DNA from: Meira nashicola | Lineage: Eukaryota > Basidiomycota > Exobasidiomycetes > Exobasidiales > Brachybasidiaceae | Direction of reading: 5' to 3' | Length of the DNA: 64,000 nucleotides | Assembly: GCA_001600355.1 (NCBI GenBank) | Contig: BCJU01000002.1 | Location: forward strand, 2,852,001 to 2,916,000 | Part shown: in pieces, positions 1 to 7,672 of the stretch | Position numbering within the stretch: position 1 is the stretch's first letter | Layout of the letters: each line of letters begins with the position of its first letter | The notes under the pieces: model-generated | What the model saw: the letters and a program-made list of their open reading frames with translations, nothing else | The model's database searches: none | What the model was told of the DNA's origin: nothing | Translations under genes and position numbers: made by a program

Positions 1-1391
1 AACATTTTGCTGAAATTCTGACCCAAACAATGAGAAGTACCTCCTTGAATACCTCGACCTGTTGTTGGAACGAAACCTTCAACTGTTGTTGTGTAATATC
101 CACCAGCAAACTTTTCCTTTTCCGATTTAACACCAGGCACAACAGGTACAGCGAGAAGTTGTTCATAAACTGCTTTATAGAGATCTAAGATTTGAAGAAC
201 TTCTTTTGCAGCGCCATCTAATGTTAAATGAGCTGTATGTCCTTCTTGCCACAAGAATTCACGTGTTCGTAAGAATGGTTGAGGATGCTTGAATTCCCAC
301 CGAACGACGCTGTTCCATTGATTGAGCTTTAGCGGTAAATCACGATGACTTCTGATCCATTTGGCGTAATAAGGGTACATGACTGTTTCGGATGTTGGGC
401 GAATTGCAACTGGTTTTTCCAAATCACTTTGACCGGCTCTGGTAACCCAAGCTACTTCAGGAGCAAATCCTTCGATATGATCCTTTTCGCGTTCCAAAAC
501 ATCAGAAGATACAAACATTGGGAAATAACAATTTTCCACTCCTAGCTTCTTAATCTCTGCATCGAAGAATGTTTGAATCGATTGCCAAACGGTATAACTC
601 CATGGTTTAAGAATATAACAACCGCTCACATCGTAGTATTCCAACATATCACCCTTTTTCAATACTTGTTGATACCAATCAGAAAAGTCACCATCCTTAC
701 GAACAGTGATACCGATCAATTCAGCTTCAGGAATACGTGCTGCTTCTGCTTGTCTAGCTCTGGCCGCTGCTGCTGCTTCATTATTTGCACTTGAGGCAGG
801 CGTAGCTCGTGCTAGAGCTGGTGCTGCCGCTCCACCCAACTTGGAGAAGTCTATTACCTTTAATGCAACGCCCGTACTTTGCAAATATTTCTGTACGTCT
901 TGACCTGTCAAAAAGATTGTTTTGTCTGAAGAAGCAGCATGTAGAGCGAATGAATCGGACGAAGAAGCTAAAGATTCATCCAAAACTACCAGTATTGGAT
1001 GTGAACCTTCTTCTGCGTTTGCTGTAGAGACTGATAAAGGTGAAATGTCATCTTTTGTTGCCCCAAGGAATTCAGTCATTAAATCTGCCGTTGCTAATCG
1101 CATGTCTTTTTGATTAATCTCTTTTCCCAAAGCTCCTGTATTTGTCTCTGTTTCAGCTTTTGCAACGATCAATACTGGGTAAGGTTTAGCTGTTTTTGTT
1201 TTGGGCTTGAAGAGTAATGTTTTGGTGGCATTATTATTGGATGAAGTTGCACTATCATTGCTACTACTCAATGCTTCTTTCCATGATTCGGGGGAGGTTG
1301 AAGCTGCATGTGAGATCACATTTGCAGCATTGATCGAAAGTGATTTTAATGAAGATAAAATGCTGTCAAGAGTGGCTGACTGGACCGACAT
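1..1391 (-). CDS. Cytosolic proline--tRNA ligase (ProRS), 3' end beyond the window
   Basis: Charges tRNA-Pro with proline in the cytosol. The frame runs uninterrupted from an ATG at 1391 to the window edge, about 463 codons. Residues about 35-190 fit the YbaK-like editing-type domain found at the N-terminus of fungal cytosolic ProRS. An Ala-rich linker follows, then the class II synthetase core: the catalytic entry around ISVRKDG-like residues, the motif-2 region [16 protein letters not shown], and the [13 protein letters not shown] stretch at the edge. The C-terminal anticodon-binding part lies outside the window, so this is a boundary truncation and not a broken gene. No intron is needed in the part seen. 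Family assignment is firm; the editing-domain call rests on general similarity and position. Confidence 0.93.
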   Translation of the reverse strand, partial: MSVQSATLDSILSSLKSLSINAANVISHAASTSPESWKEALSSSNDSATSSNNNATKTLLFKPKTKTAKPYPVLIVAKAETETNTGALGKEINQKDMRLATADLMTEFLGATKDDISPLSVSTANAEEGSHPILVVLDESLASSSDSFALHAASSDKTIFLTGQDVQKYLQSTGVALKVIDFSKLGGAAAPALARATPASSANNEAAAAARARQAEAARIPEAELIGITVRKDGDFSDWYQQVLKKGDMLEYYDVSGCYILKPWSYTVWQSIQTFFDAEIKKLGVENCYFPMFVSSDVLEREKDHIEGFAPEVAWVTRAGQSDLEKPVAIRPTSETVMYPYYAKWIRSHRDLPLKLNQWNSVVRWEFKHPQPFLRTREFLWQEGHTAHLTLDGAAKEVLQILDLYKAVYEQLLAVPVVPGVKSEKEKFAGGYYTTTVEGFVPTTGRGIQGGTSHCLGQNFSKM

Positions 1392-1668
1392 TTTTAGCAC
1401 ACGAACGTATGCGACAATGAAGAGGAAGATGGAGAAATGAGATCAAGTGTGTCGCGCGGCATGTTCTCTAAGCTTTCAAGAAGAAGGCAAATCTACATAC
1501 CTTAAATTTCCGTTTGGGCCAAGGTCGGTTAGCCGCAATAAAAATGGCAAAAAATTAGAGTCATAAAAAGGGAGATTAGCGTATGTATATCAAACGCGTC
1601 CTTTTGATTTAATGAGAGGGAGAAAGAGGTGAATTTGTACGCATTTGAACTTCAATAAAAACTTATTT

Positions 1669-1773
1669 GGAAAGAGAGGGGTTCGAACCCTCGCTCCGAA
1701 GAAATGCCAAACCAAATAAAAGTGATAAATTGTTCACCTGAAGACACCGCCTTAACCACTCGGCCATCTTTCC
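1669..1773 (-). tRNA. tRNA-Leu(CAG) with intron
   Basis: The minus strand folds as a class II tRNA: acceptor GGAAAGA pairs with TCTTTCC, D arm GCCGAGTGGTTAAGGC, T arm GAGGG-TTCGAAC-CCCTC, and a long variable arm around CTTCGGAG. The anticodon stem GTGTC pairs with GGCAT (two G-U pairs) if about 26 nt after position 37 are removed as an intron. The loop then reads TTCAGGT, giving anticodon CAG. The base after the acceptor is A, which fits leucine and argues against serine. The exact intron ends are inferred from pairing. Confidence 0.85.
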
Positions 1774-1934
1774 GTCTAAACAGAGAGGAGAGGTCGAGAG
1801 ATTGTATATAATCCAATACACCTAAAATTGTTACAAAAATTGATTGGTTGAGAAATGAAGAACAAGATATAAAAGAATATAATGAAGAAAATGTACAAAT
1901 AATTATATACAAAAAGGTTGATGAGTAACAAGCA

Positions 1935-1971
1935 ATCAAGAAAATCACCTCTAGGGTTATTTTTGCTTGAT
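1935..1971 (-). other. 3' hairpin of secreted-protein copy P1
   Basis: Arms ATCAAG...CTTGAT, extended by A/T pairs with one bulge, enclose a loop that reads ACCCTAGAGGTGA on the minus strand. It lies about 50 nt after the P1 stop codon. The same structure with loop ACCCTGGAGGCGA follows P3 (3907-3942) and sits at 2691-2730 in P2. It is therefore part of the duplicated gene unit and may act in 3'-end formation or mRNA stability. Confidence 0.6.
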
Positions 1972-2017
1972 TATTCGGTTGAGAATGTACAACATAGCTG
2001 CCTCTTCATGAAGTGCC

Positions 2018-2332
2018 TTATGAATCGGCAGTTGAGCCAGAGTAGAATCCGACATTTACATGACTTGCAGCTTCTGTAGCAACCTCTCCATGCATCTTGG
2101 CTGCATCTCGATGAGCTTGCTTATTCAATCTAAATCGTTGTCCTGCTTTTTTCTCGTGTTTGATTTGTTCTTTAGCGTGGAAGGCAGCTTGATCAGCAAG
2201 ACTCAAACCTTCAGGAGCTTGTTTAAATTTCTTTGGAAATGGGTTTTTAGATTTTCCGAACATCGGACTAGCCAACGAGAGAATGCATAATTGCACGATA
2301 AACAATACGCAGAACAAATAGGTAATCTTCAT
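2018..2332 (-). CDS. P1: small secreted His/Lys-rich protein (104 aa)
   Basis: A putative secreted protein of unknown function. I chose the ATG at 2332 because it begins MKITYLFCVLFIVQLC, a typical signal peptide ending near LASP; the longer upstream frame would bury it. The mature part carries the family pattern shared with P2-P4: AP.G, then FHAKEQIKHEKKA, a spacer, and NKQAHRDAAKMHG. The regular His/Lys/Ala spacing suggests two amphipathic helices. There are no Cys pairs in the mature part and no known catalytic motif. A TATA-like TATATAATA lies about 60 nt upstream of the ATG. An effector-like role is inferred only from size, secretion signal and tandem duplication. Confidence 0.75.
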   Translation of the reverse strand: MKITYLFCVLFIVQLCILSLASPMFGKSKNPFPKKFKQAPEGLSLADQAAFHAKEQIKHEKKAGQRFRLNKQAHRDAAKMHGEVATEAASHVNVGFYSGSTADS

Positions 2333-2610
2333 TGTTACGTAATAATTTGAGGCTATTGTGGGTATGACAAAAATCCAAACATTTTGCTTTATTATATATC
2401 TTTTCTTTTGAATTGTTATTTCTTTTTCAAAGGCTGTGGAAATGTATCCCCGAAGCAATAATTGCTGTTGCCAATTCAAGATGGCGTAATCTTATATATC
2501 AATAAAACACCCGAAGGGGCTTATTTGCTATACCTCTTATGAAAATAAAAATTAACTATCTTTTCTCTTGGCAGAAGTATCACAGAATTGTCTTATCAAA
2601 CGATTATCAA
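2333..2610 (-). promoter_or_regulatory. Duplicated promoter module of P1
   Basis: Holds a TATA-like element (2389-2399 on the plus strand reads ttattatatat). Further upstream are blocks shared with the other modules: a GTTGCCAATT..AGATGGCG block near 2468 (plus strand) and GAAGGGGCTTA near 2514. The same order of blocks occurs upstream of P2, at the orphan module (3415-3690) and upstream of P3. Confidence 0.6.
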
Positions 2611-2646
2611 GAAGTAAGAAATATATTCAACTATGAAAAATGTCCT

Positions 2647-3078
2647 TTAAGAGAATGCTTCTAAGTTTCTCTTTAATACAAAAGTTGTCACAATCAAGAA
2701 AGTCGCCTCCAGGGCTGCTTTATTTAATTGTTTTGGGAGAAGACATTGTAAATCCATTGTGTTTATCGATAAATACCTTTTGACTCCAGCGTGTGCATCA
2801 ATCTTAGCCATAGCTGTATTGTGTGCGGCGCCATGGCCATCAGCTATAGCTTGATGAGCTTTTTTACTGGCTGGCGTTCTGAACAACTCTTTCGCTTTAT
2901 TCTCATGCACAGTTCTTTCATGAGCATGATGCGTCGCTTTTTCATGCATAGTTGCACCAGACGGAGCAGGTTTAGATACCAATAACTTTGTCCTTCCCAA
3001 AAGCCCCTTCATCGGTCTAGCTGAACCCAGAAAGCATATTTTTGCGATAAAAAGTACGCTGAATAAATAAACATCGTT
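2647..3078 (-). pseudogene. P2: secreted-protein paralogue without a usable start for its signal peptide
   Basis: Clear paralogue of P1, P3 and P4: the frame reads YLFSVLFIAKICFLGSARP (the signal-peptide region), then THHAHERTVHENKAKE, then ASKKAHQAIADGHG. The signal-peptide frame is preceded by an in-frame TAG (3079-3081) with no ATG between. The nearby ATG (ACGATG) is one base out of frame. The only in-frame ATG, at 3012, would give a 121-aa protein without a secretion signal. At the other end the normal stop is lost, and the frame runs through the 3' hairpin that is untranslated in P1 and P3. Both ends are therefore broken. Translation from 3012 as a cytosolic protein is possible but seems unlikely. 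Confidence 0.75.
2691..2730 (-). other. 3' hairpin relic inside P2
   Basis: The plus strand reads CAATCAAGAAAG...CTTTATTTAATTG around the loop TCGCCTCCAGGGC. It is the counterpart of the hairpins after P1 and P3, but here it lies inside the read-through frame of P2. The stem has an internal mismatch, consistent with relaxed constraint. Confidence 0.5.
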
Positions 3079-3081
3079 CTA

Positions 3082-3414
3082 AAAATTAATTTGATGATTT
3101 TTGTGGGAGCGATAAGAATTCAAAAATCTTTATCTTTATACCTTACAACAAAAATGTACATCCCCTTGTAAGATGTGACTTTTTTGCCAACTTTTAGATG
3201 GCGCAAGAATAGGTGATATATCAATAATACGCCTAGAAGGGGCTTAGCTTACTCGTCATACCTCATTTTAAGAGTGTAAGAAAAGCTGTGTTTGCCTGAT
3301 CGTGTTAAATTTTATACACAATCTCCTTTGGTAAAAACCATATCCTACGGGGCATATAAATATTGAGTATCCACATTATTGCGTAACTAGTAAAACAAAG
3401 ATTGGAAGTAAGTT
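3082..3414 (-). promoter_or_regulatory. Promoter module of P2
   Basis: Contains a TATA-like element (plus strand tttata at 3135-3140), the TTGCCAACTTTTAGATGGCGC block near 3186, AGAAGGGGCTTA near 3230 and CGGGGCATATAAATA near 3352. Order and spacing match the modules of P1 and P3, although the gene it serves is broken. Confidence 0.55.
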
Positions 3415-3906
3415 CATTGTTGTGAAAATTATTTGATGTTGTTTAGGAATGATAAAATGCATTTGAACCTCCACTTCCTTCACCGTTTAGCATTCTTTTT
3501 AAAATTTACATCCTAATTGCAAGCTATGACTAAAATGTTGCCAATTGAAAGTGCCGTAAGACAGTATCGGTAAAACCCCGGTAGGGCTATGATCATAATT
3601 TCTCTTGGCAATGTGAATTACTCACGGGGCATATGAATACTCATGGTTAATACTACCGCATCATTATGTAATCAGTAAAGATGGAAATTGTTGGTACATT
3701 TATACTGTATGGCGTTCATTGATAAGAAGTAGTATAATTGGCCTTGCAGCATTCTAGAATTCAATAAGAGAAGAACATAATATTAGGTCTAAAATCAATA
3801 TCTTATAAAACGAAAATTGATAAATATAATAAAAAACACAACATTAGGAAATATGATATTGGTAAAAATATATTGACTTCATAAATCAAACATACAAGTC
3901 GTCCTG
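3415..3906 (-). repeat. Orphan promoter module (gene lost)
   Basis: A fourth copy of the promoter begins at a relic start (plus strand cat at 3415-3417, followed by the TTATTTGATGTTGTTT..GGAATGA block also found just upstream of P3). It continues with TTGCCAATTGAAAGTGCCGTAAG (near 3538), CCCCGGTAGGGCT (near 3576) and CGGGGCATATGAATA (near 3633). No coding sequence of the family follows on its downstream side, which is occupied by the promoter of P2. The coding part appears to have been deleted after duplication. The rest, 3700-3906, is AT-rich with nothing recognisable. Confidence 0.55.
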
Positions 3907-3942
3907 ATCAAGTAAATCGCCTCCAGGGTTACTTTACTTGAT
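3907..3942 (-). other. 3' hairpin of secreted-protein copy P3
   Basis: A perfect 10-bp inverted repeat, ATCAAGTAAA / TTTACTTGAT, with a 16-nt loop carrying the conserved CGCCTCCAGGG (plus strand). It starts 7 nt after the P3 stop codon. It is the best-preserved member of the three hairpins. Confidence 0.65.
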
Positions 3943-3948
3943 TGTTCA

Positions 3949-4302
3949 CTATGGACTCTGCTTTGCAAGCTGAATACTTGGAACTTTGTTTGCAGCGTTA
4001 CTGGCTTTGTTACGGTGCTGTGCGGCTAGGTCTGCATGAGCTTGCTTATTACTACTTGATCTAAAGAGCCCTTTGATTTTTCCTGTGATCCCTCCTCCTC
4101 CATTTGCCTTTTTTTCATGCATATTAGCTTGTTTAGCATGAAAACCAGCTTTTTCACTGTGATTCATACCCTTAGGAGCCTTATTGAATTTCACTGAAGG
4201 TGAATTTGAAAGCTTCCTGATCGGCGGTGGAGCCACACAGAGATGAAACAACTGTATGATAAAAAGTACGCTGAATAATAAATCGATAACCTTCATTTTC
4301 AT
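3949..4302 (-). CDS. P3: small secreted His/Lys-rich protein (117 aa)
   Basis: Paralogue of P1. Two ATGs are possible (4302 and 4296); either gives a signal peptide around VIDLLFSVLFIIQLFHLC, ending near VAPPP. The mature part reads KAPKG, FHAKQANMHEKKA, a Gly-rich spacer GGGGITGK, then NKQAHADLAAQHRNKA. The pattern HAK-x(4)-HEKKA...NKQAH matches P1 almost residue by residue, so this is the same family at moderate divergence. A TATA-like element (plus strand tttatata, 4353-4360) lies 50-65 nt upstream of the ATG. Function unknown; effector-like by inference only. Confidence 0.75.
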   Translation of the reverse strand: MKMKVIDLLFSVLFIIQLFHLCVAPPPIRKLSNSPSVKFNKAPKGMNHSEKAGFHAKQANMHEKKANGGGGITGKIKGLFRSSSNKQAHADLAAQHRNKASNAANKVPSIQLAKQSP

Positions 4303-4725
4303 GTTATAATTTGATGTTGTTTGGGAATGAAGAAAGGCAATCTGATTATAACTTTATATACCTTTCATTCAGTCATTTTGCTGTGAATTGGAAGTGGCGT
4401 AAAATTAAAAGGAGGGGCTTACTTAACACTTCTTCAGAAAGCGTAAAAAAAAGCTGTGTTTGTCTTAAACGTGATAGAATTTTGTTCAATCTTCTTGGCA
4501 ATCATACATTTTGCGGGGCATATGACAATTACGTGTAGAATCAACACGACTGTTGAAATAATTAATCTATGTGGCGTTTATTGACAAGAGAAGACTTCAA
4601 GTCAGGGTTTTTTCGTATGCGCAATCATAAATAACCCCACACTAGCTCCGGTTTAGGGTATGAAGGCGTTCAAAAAAACAAAGACTGTGAATATGATCAT
4701 TTGTGTCTTTTTTTGGTCGTCATTC
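4303..4725 (-). promoter_or_regulatory. Promoter module of P3 and spacer to P4
   Basis: Carries the TATA-like box at 4353-4360, then GTGAATTGGAAGTGGCG, GAGGGGCTTAC (near 4413), AAGCTGTGTTTG (also at the P2 module) and GCGGGGCATATGA (near 4511). The part from about 4560 to 4725 is the 3' flank of P4 and shows nothing further. Confidence 0.5.
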
Positions 4726-5052
4726 TTATCCATGGTAAATGCCTTCTACACCATAAGGAACGTTGTCTTGGACATATTTATGAATTCCTTTTGCTTTTTT
4801 TTTATGGTATAAGGCAGCATTTTGATGAGCTTCTTTGGAACTGTTGGACTTGGTTAATTTTTTTGCTTTTCTTTCATGGAAAATTTGTTCTTTTGCATGA
4901 TGAACAACTTGTTCGTTCAAAGAAGCATTCTCATGAGGTTCCTTTATTTGAACACCTTTTGAACTTCCTTTTAAGATGCCTGTCGGTAAAGCATAACAAA
5001 ACATTCTTGAACGAACGATGAAAAGTAAACAGAATAAATGAATAAACCACAT
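4726..5052 (-). CDS. P4: small secreted His/Lys-rich protein (108 aa)
   Basis: The most diverged intact family member. ATG at 5052; hydrophobic N-terminus IHLFCLLFIVRSRMFCYA with probable cleavage before LPTG. The mature part has VVHHAKEQIFHERKAKKL and SSKEAHQNAALYHKKKAKG, the same two His/Lys helices as P1 and P3, and a distinct tail ending in VEGIYHG. A TATA-like element (plus strand ttatata, 5109-5115) lies about 60 nt upstream. No enzymatic motif. Probably secreted; role unknown. Confidence 0.72.
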   Translation of the reverse strand: MWFIHLFCLLFIVRSRMFCYALPTGILKGSSKGVQIKEPHENASLNEQVVHHAKEQIFHERKAKKLTKSNSSKEAHQNAALYHKKKAKGIHKYVQDNVPYGVEGIYHG

Positions 5053-5687
5053 TTTGTGTCACAAGTATAATTTGATTTTCATAACAAGATTGTGAGCATT
5101 TTGGCTGTTTATATAATTTCTCAGTATAACTATAGAAGTCATCTTTAAAATTTATTGACTCATTTAAGCAGTGATTATTATTCTCCGATGCTGTGTCATT
5201 GAATGAAGTAAGTCCTTGGCAGGTTAGTCGAAGGGGGGAGTTTGATTAATATTAAACATATTATAACGCTCCGATACTACCCGATGGCGCTGAGTTGCTA
5301 TTCAATGTCAAGATACAAAGCTGTAAACAAGACGTTAACGTTTCTTCACAATCGGATATTTTGTGGGGGCGTGATGCAATCAACACTGCACAATTACACC
5401 GGATGATGTGCTTTTAAAAAGAAAATTAGCCATGATCGTTTGTGTTTAGCTGCATAGAAATTCTTCAACGATGGCACAGCATGAAAGAGGTACAATCAAC
5501 CGCGCACTCTTTTCGGATCCGCATCAATGCAAAATCAGTTTAGGCTATAAAAAACATCAAAATTTAGGCAGGTAAATAAACAAATATACACTATGGGTGA
5601 ATATGAAAAATCAAGACGAAGAGAAAGAAGGCATAAAAATATAGAGTCATTACGAAACCGTAAGAGACTTAACAAAAAAAACAAGTC
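5053..5687. other. Spacer upstream of P4
   Basis: Contains the P4 TATA-like box near 5112 and weak echoes of the duplicated modules (GAAGGGGGGAG near 5232; GTGGGGGCGTGA near 5363). I see no further gene. A 32-codon basic ORF on the plus strand near 5593 is too short to support. Confidence 0.5.
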
Positions 5688-6032
5688 TTAAATAGCACCA
5701 ATTGACCATTGCACTCTTTGACGAATTCTTGCATGGTACTTATCAACTTCTTTTTGTTGAGCTTCGGTCAAACCACCTTTTTTCTCTGCAATTTCAATAT
5801 TTCCATTATTGATGTCCGTCAAACGATGTCTTTCACGAGATTCTCTTAAAGAAGAAGAAGATGTTGAATGTCTTTTAGGCTTAACTTGAGCATTATTTCT
5901 TCCTGGGAAATCACGATCAGGTGAAACTCCCTTTCCTGCCGGGGTATCGATTTTATTAATGGGCAATGTAAAAATTGATGAACAAAATAAAGATAGAAAA
6001 AGAGTTACGATTAGGATGGATACTTTTACCAT
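5688..6032 (-). CDS. Small secreted basic protein (114 aa)
   Basis: ATG at 6032 followed by a strong signal peptide (VKVSILIVTLFLSLFCSSIFT, cleavage near LPIN). The mature part is basic and Ser/Arg-rich (RHSTSSSSLRESRERHR), with a short acidic-basic helical tail (EAQQKEVDKYHARIRQR). It lacks the HAKE...HEKKA pattern, so it is not clearly a P-family member, but it lies in the same minus-strand cluster. TATA-like TATAAAAAG lies about 65-70 nt upstream. Function unknown. Confidence 0.7.
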   Translation of the reverse strand: MVKVSILIVTLFLSLFCSSIFTLPINKIDTPAGKGVSPDRDFPGRNNAQVKPKRHSTSSSSLRESRERHRLTDINNGNIEIAEKKGGLTEAQQKEVDKYHARIRQRVQWSIGAI

Positions 6033-6357
6033 CTTTGTTACTCGATAAACGTGCTGTTGTTGTAAAGGAAAAGATGAAACTCGTTAAAATCTCTCTTTTT
6101 ATAACCTTTAAACTGAGGGGCTATTATGCTTTCGTCATTCTGTGTTGCGTATAAGCGGGGCGTTTAAACATTTCCTCTGGGGCTAAAATATAGCAACACA
6201 AAAGCTCTTTTTTTCTTCTTAATACGATAGATGATGTGTTTGAGTGATGATTTATATGTTTATGAGAAAAATAACATATACATGGGAATATGATCAAATA
6301 ATAAAATTCTTAAAGATGAAAGACAAAGGGATAATTTGTCTCAACACTTTGTTTGCT
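6033..6357. other. Spacer with the 5688-6032 gene promoter
   Basis: Holds the TATA-like box near 6100 (plus strand tttttata) and two short GGGGC-containing blocks (6114-6121 and 6156-6162) resembling those in the P modules. Nothing else is recognisable. Confidence 0.45.
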
Positions 6358-6981
6358 TCAGGAAATCTTCTTGAAAGCTTTCTTAGCTTGTTGGGGCGTA
6401 TTATTCGTTGTTTTTGCTTTTACATGGATGATAGTCTTTGCAGGTTCATTGATTGGTAGCGGCGTTTTTCTCATCTTTTGATTTGGCATTGAAGGAGCTG
6501 GTGATGACATAATTGCTTTACCTTTAGAATCTGGCTGCGGTGCGATTTGAGAAGGAGATGAATGTGGTCTCGTATGAGATTTAGGTTCATTAGAAGGATA
6601 AATACTTTGAAAATTATGAGTTGCACCTAATAATGAATCATCATCCTTTTTAATAAATCCTTCCTTCTTTTCGACCGATTGAACTTTTCCATCTTTATAA
6701 GTGATGACATGTTCGTGAAAGATTTTATTGGGATCAATTTTATCAATATGATGTTGATATGCTAGAGCTTGTTCGCCGTGATACCCTTTTGTCATCTTCA
6801 ATGTAGAGAGTGGAGATCTATACCTTTTAATGTGATAATCTCGCCAACCTTCTAAGATGCTCTGATGTACTTGTTCTTCCGTTGGAATATAATGTGGCGC
6901 AAGTTCAAGCTTGTCAGCTGCTAACGTCCATTGGAATAAAAACGTGAAAAGGAAAAAGAAAATAGCAAATTGTAGACTCAT
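6358..6981 (-). CDS. Secreted Pro/Lys-rich protein (207 aa)
   Basis: I chose the ATG at 6981 because it begins a signal peptide (MSLQFAIFFFLFTFLFQW, cleavage near LAADKLE); the upstream in-frame extension would mask it. A compact region follows to about residue 110 (EGWRDYHIKRYRSPLS, YHGEQALAYQHHIDK, KIFHEHVITYKDGKV). The tail is low-complexity, rich in Pro, Ser and Lys (SHTRPHSSPSQIAPQ). TATA-like TATAAAT (plus strand 7051-7057) lies about 70 nt upstream. Its 5' end and promoter are duplicated just upstream (see 7252-7335). Unknown function; secreted by prediction. Confidence 0.72.
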   Translation of the reverse strand: MSLQFAIFFFLFTFLFQWTLAADKLELAPHYIPTEEQVHQSILEGWRDYHIKRYRSPLSTLKMTKGYHGEQALAYQHHIDKIDPNKIFHEHVITYKDGKVQSVEKKEGFIKKDDDSLLGATHNFQSIYPSNEPKSHTRPHSSPSQIAPQPDSKGKAIMSSPAPSMPNQKMRKTPLPINEPAKTIIHVKAKTTNNTPQQAKKAFKKIS

Positions 6982-7230
6982 TACGAAAATGGTGAGTAAT
7001 TGTATATCTGGGAAGAATACAAGAGAGGATGTTTGTTGAATATTTGTAGCATTTATACCTATGCAAAGCATGCAAATATTTCATGTCGAAATGCAGAAGC
7101 ACAAAAGACACGATTGGCGTTAAATCGGGGCACTGAAGGTACACTTCATCATCTTTCATATAGTGGTCAAGAGCTTAAAAACGCAAAAGTACCATTGCAT
7201 TACACAAAAGCTGTACAAATGGGAGAATAG
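6894..7230 (-). repeat. Direct tandem duplication, unit 1
   Basis: Covers the first codons of the 207-aa gene and its promoter. The plus strand begins TGGCGCAAGTTCAAGCTTGTC and ends CTGTACAAATGGGAGAATAG. It is closely matched by 7254-7640, except for small indels and the extra 27-bp repeats in unit 2. Confidence 0.85.
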
Positions 7231-7251
7231 GAAGTGTACACATTAAAAGAT

Positions 7252-7335
7252 TCATGGCGCAAGTTCAAGCTTGTCAGCTGCCAACGTCCATTGGAATAAA
7301 AACGTGAAAAGGAAAATAGCAATTTGTAAACTCAT
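7252..7335 (-). pseudogene. Signal-peptide-only remnant of the 207-aa gene (27 aa)
   Basis: Lies inside the second duplicated unit. It starts MSLQIAIFLFTFLFQW and keeps LAADKLELAP, then hits TGA exactly where the duplication ends. It lacks two codons within the hydrophobic core but is otherwise in frame with the parent. With a duplicated promoter upstream it could still be transcribed, but it would encode only a signal peptide plus a few residues. Confidence 0.75.
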
Positions 7336-7640
7336 TATCAAATTGGTAAATAAATGTATATCTGGGTAGAAAACAAGACGGGATATTTGTTGATTAATTG
7401 TAGCAATTATACCTTAAAAAAGTATGCAAATATTTCATGTCGAAATGCAGAGACACAAAAAAAACACGATTGGCGTTAAATTGGGGCAATGAAGGTTTTG
7501 CGTTAAATCGGGGCAAGGAAGGTTTTGCGTTAAATCGGGGCAATGAAGGTACACTTCATCATCTTTAATATAGTAGTCAAGAGCTTCAAAACACAAAAGT
7601 TCTATTGCATTACACAAAAGCTGTACAAATAGGAGAATAG
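7254..7640 (-). repeat. Direct tandem duplication, unit 2
   Basis: Second copy of 6894-7230. It differs by short indels and by local expansion of a 27-bp unit (7473-7553), which occurs once in unit 1. The copy ends close to the stop of the neighbouring zinc-finger gene. Confidence 0.85.
7473..7553. repeat. 27-bp tandem repeat, three units
   Basis: Three consecutive 27-bp units start at 7473, 7500 and 7527, each beginning GCGTTAAATCGGGGCA (one has TTGGGG) and differing by one or a few bases. Unit 1 of the larger duplication has only one such unit, so the expansion followed the duplication. Confidence 0.9.
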
Positions 7641-7672
7641 AATGTGTTTATGCTTTCCTTGTCTTTTATCTT

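Noticed and set aside
1652..1948. 98-codon ORF across the tRNA-Leu gene
   Set aside because: It is a shadow of the tRNA and its flanks; the tRNA fold explains the sequence.
5593..5691. Plus-strand 32-codon Arg/Lys-rich ORF
   Set aside because: Too short, overlaps the 3' end of a secreted-protein gene, and its composition follows the A/G-rich strand.
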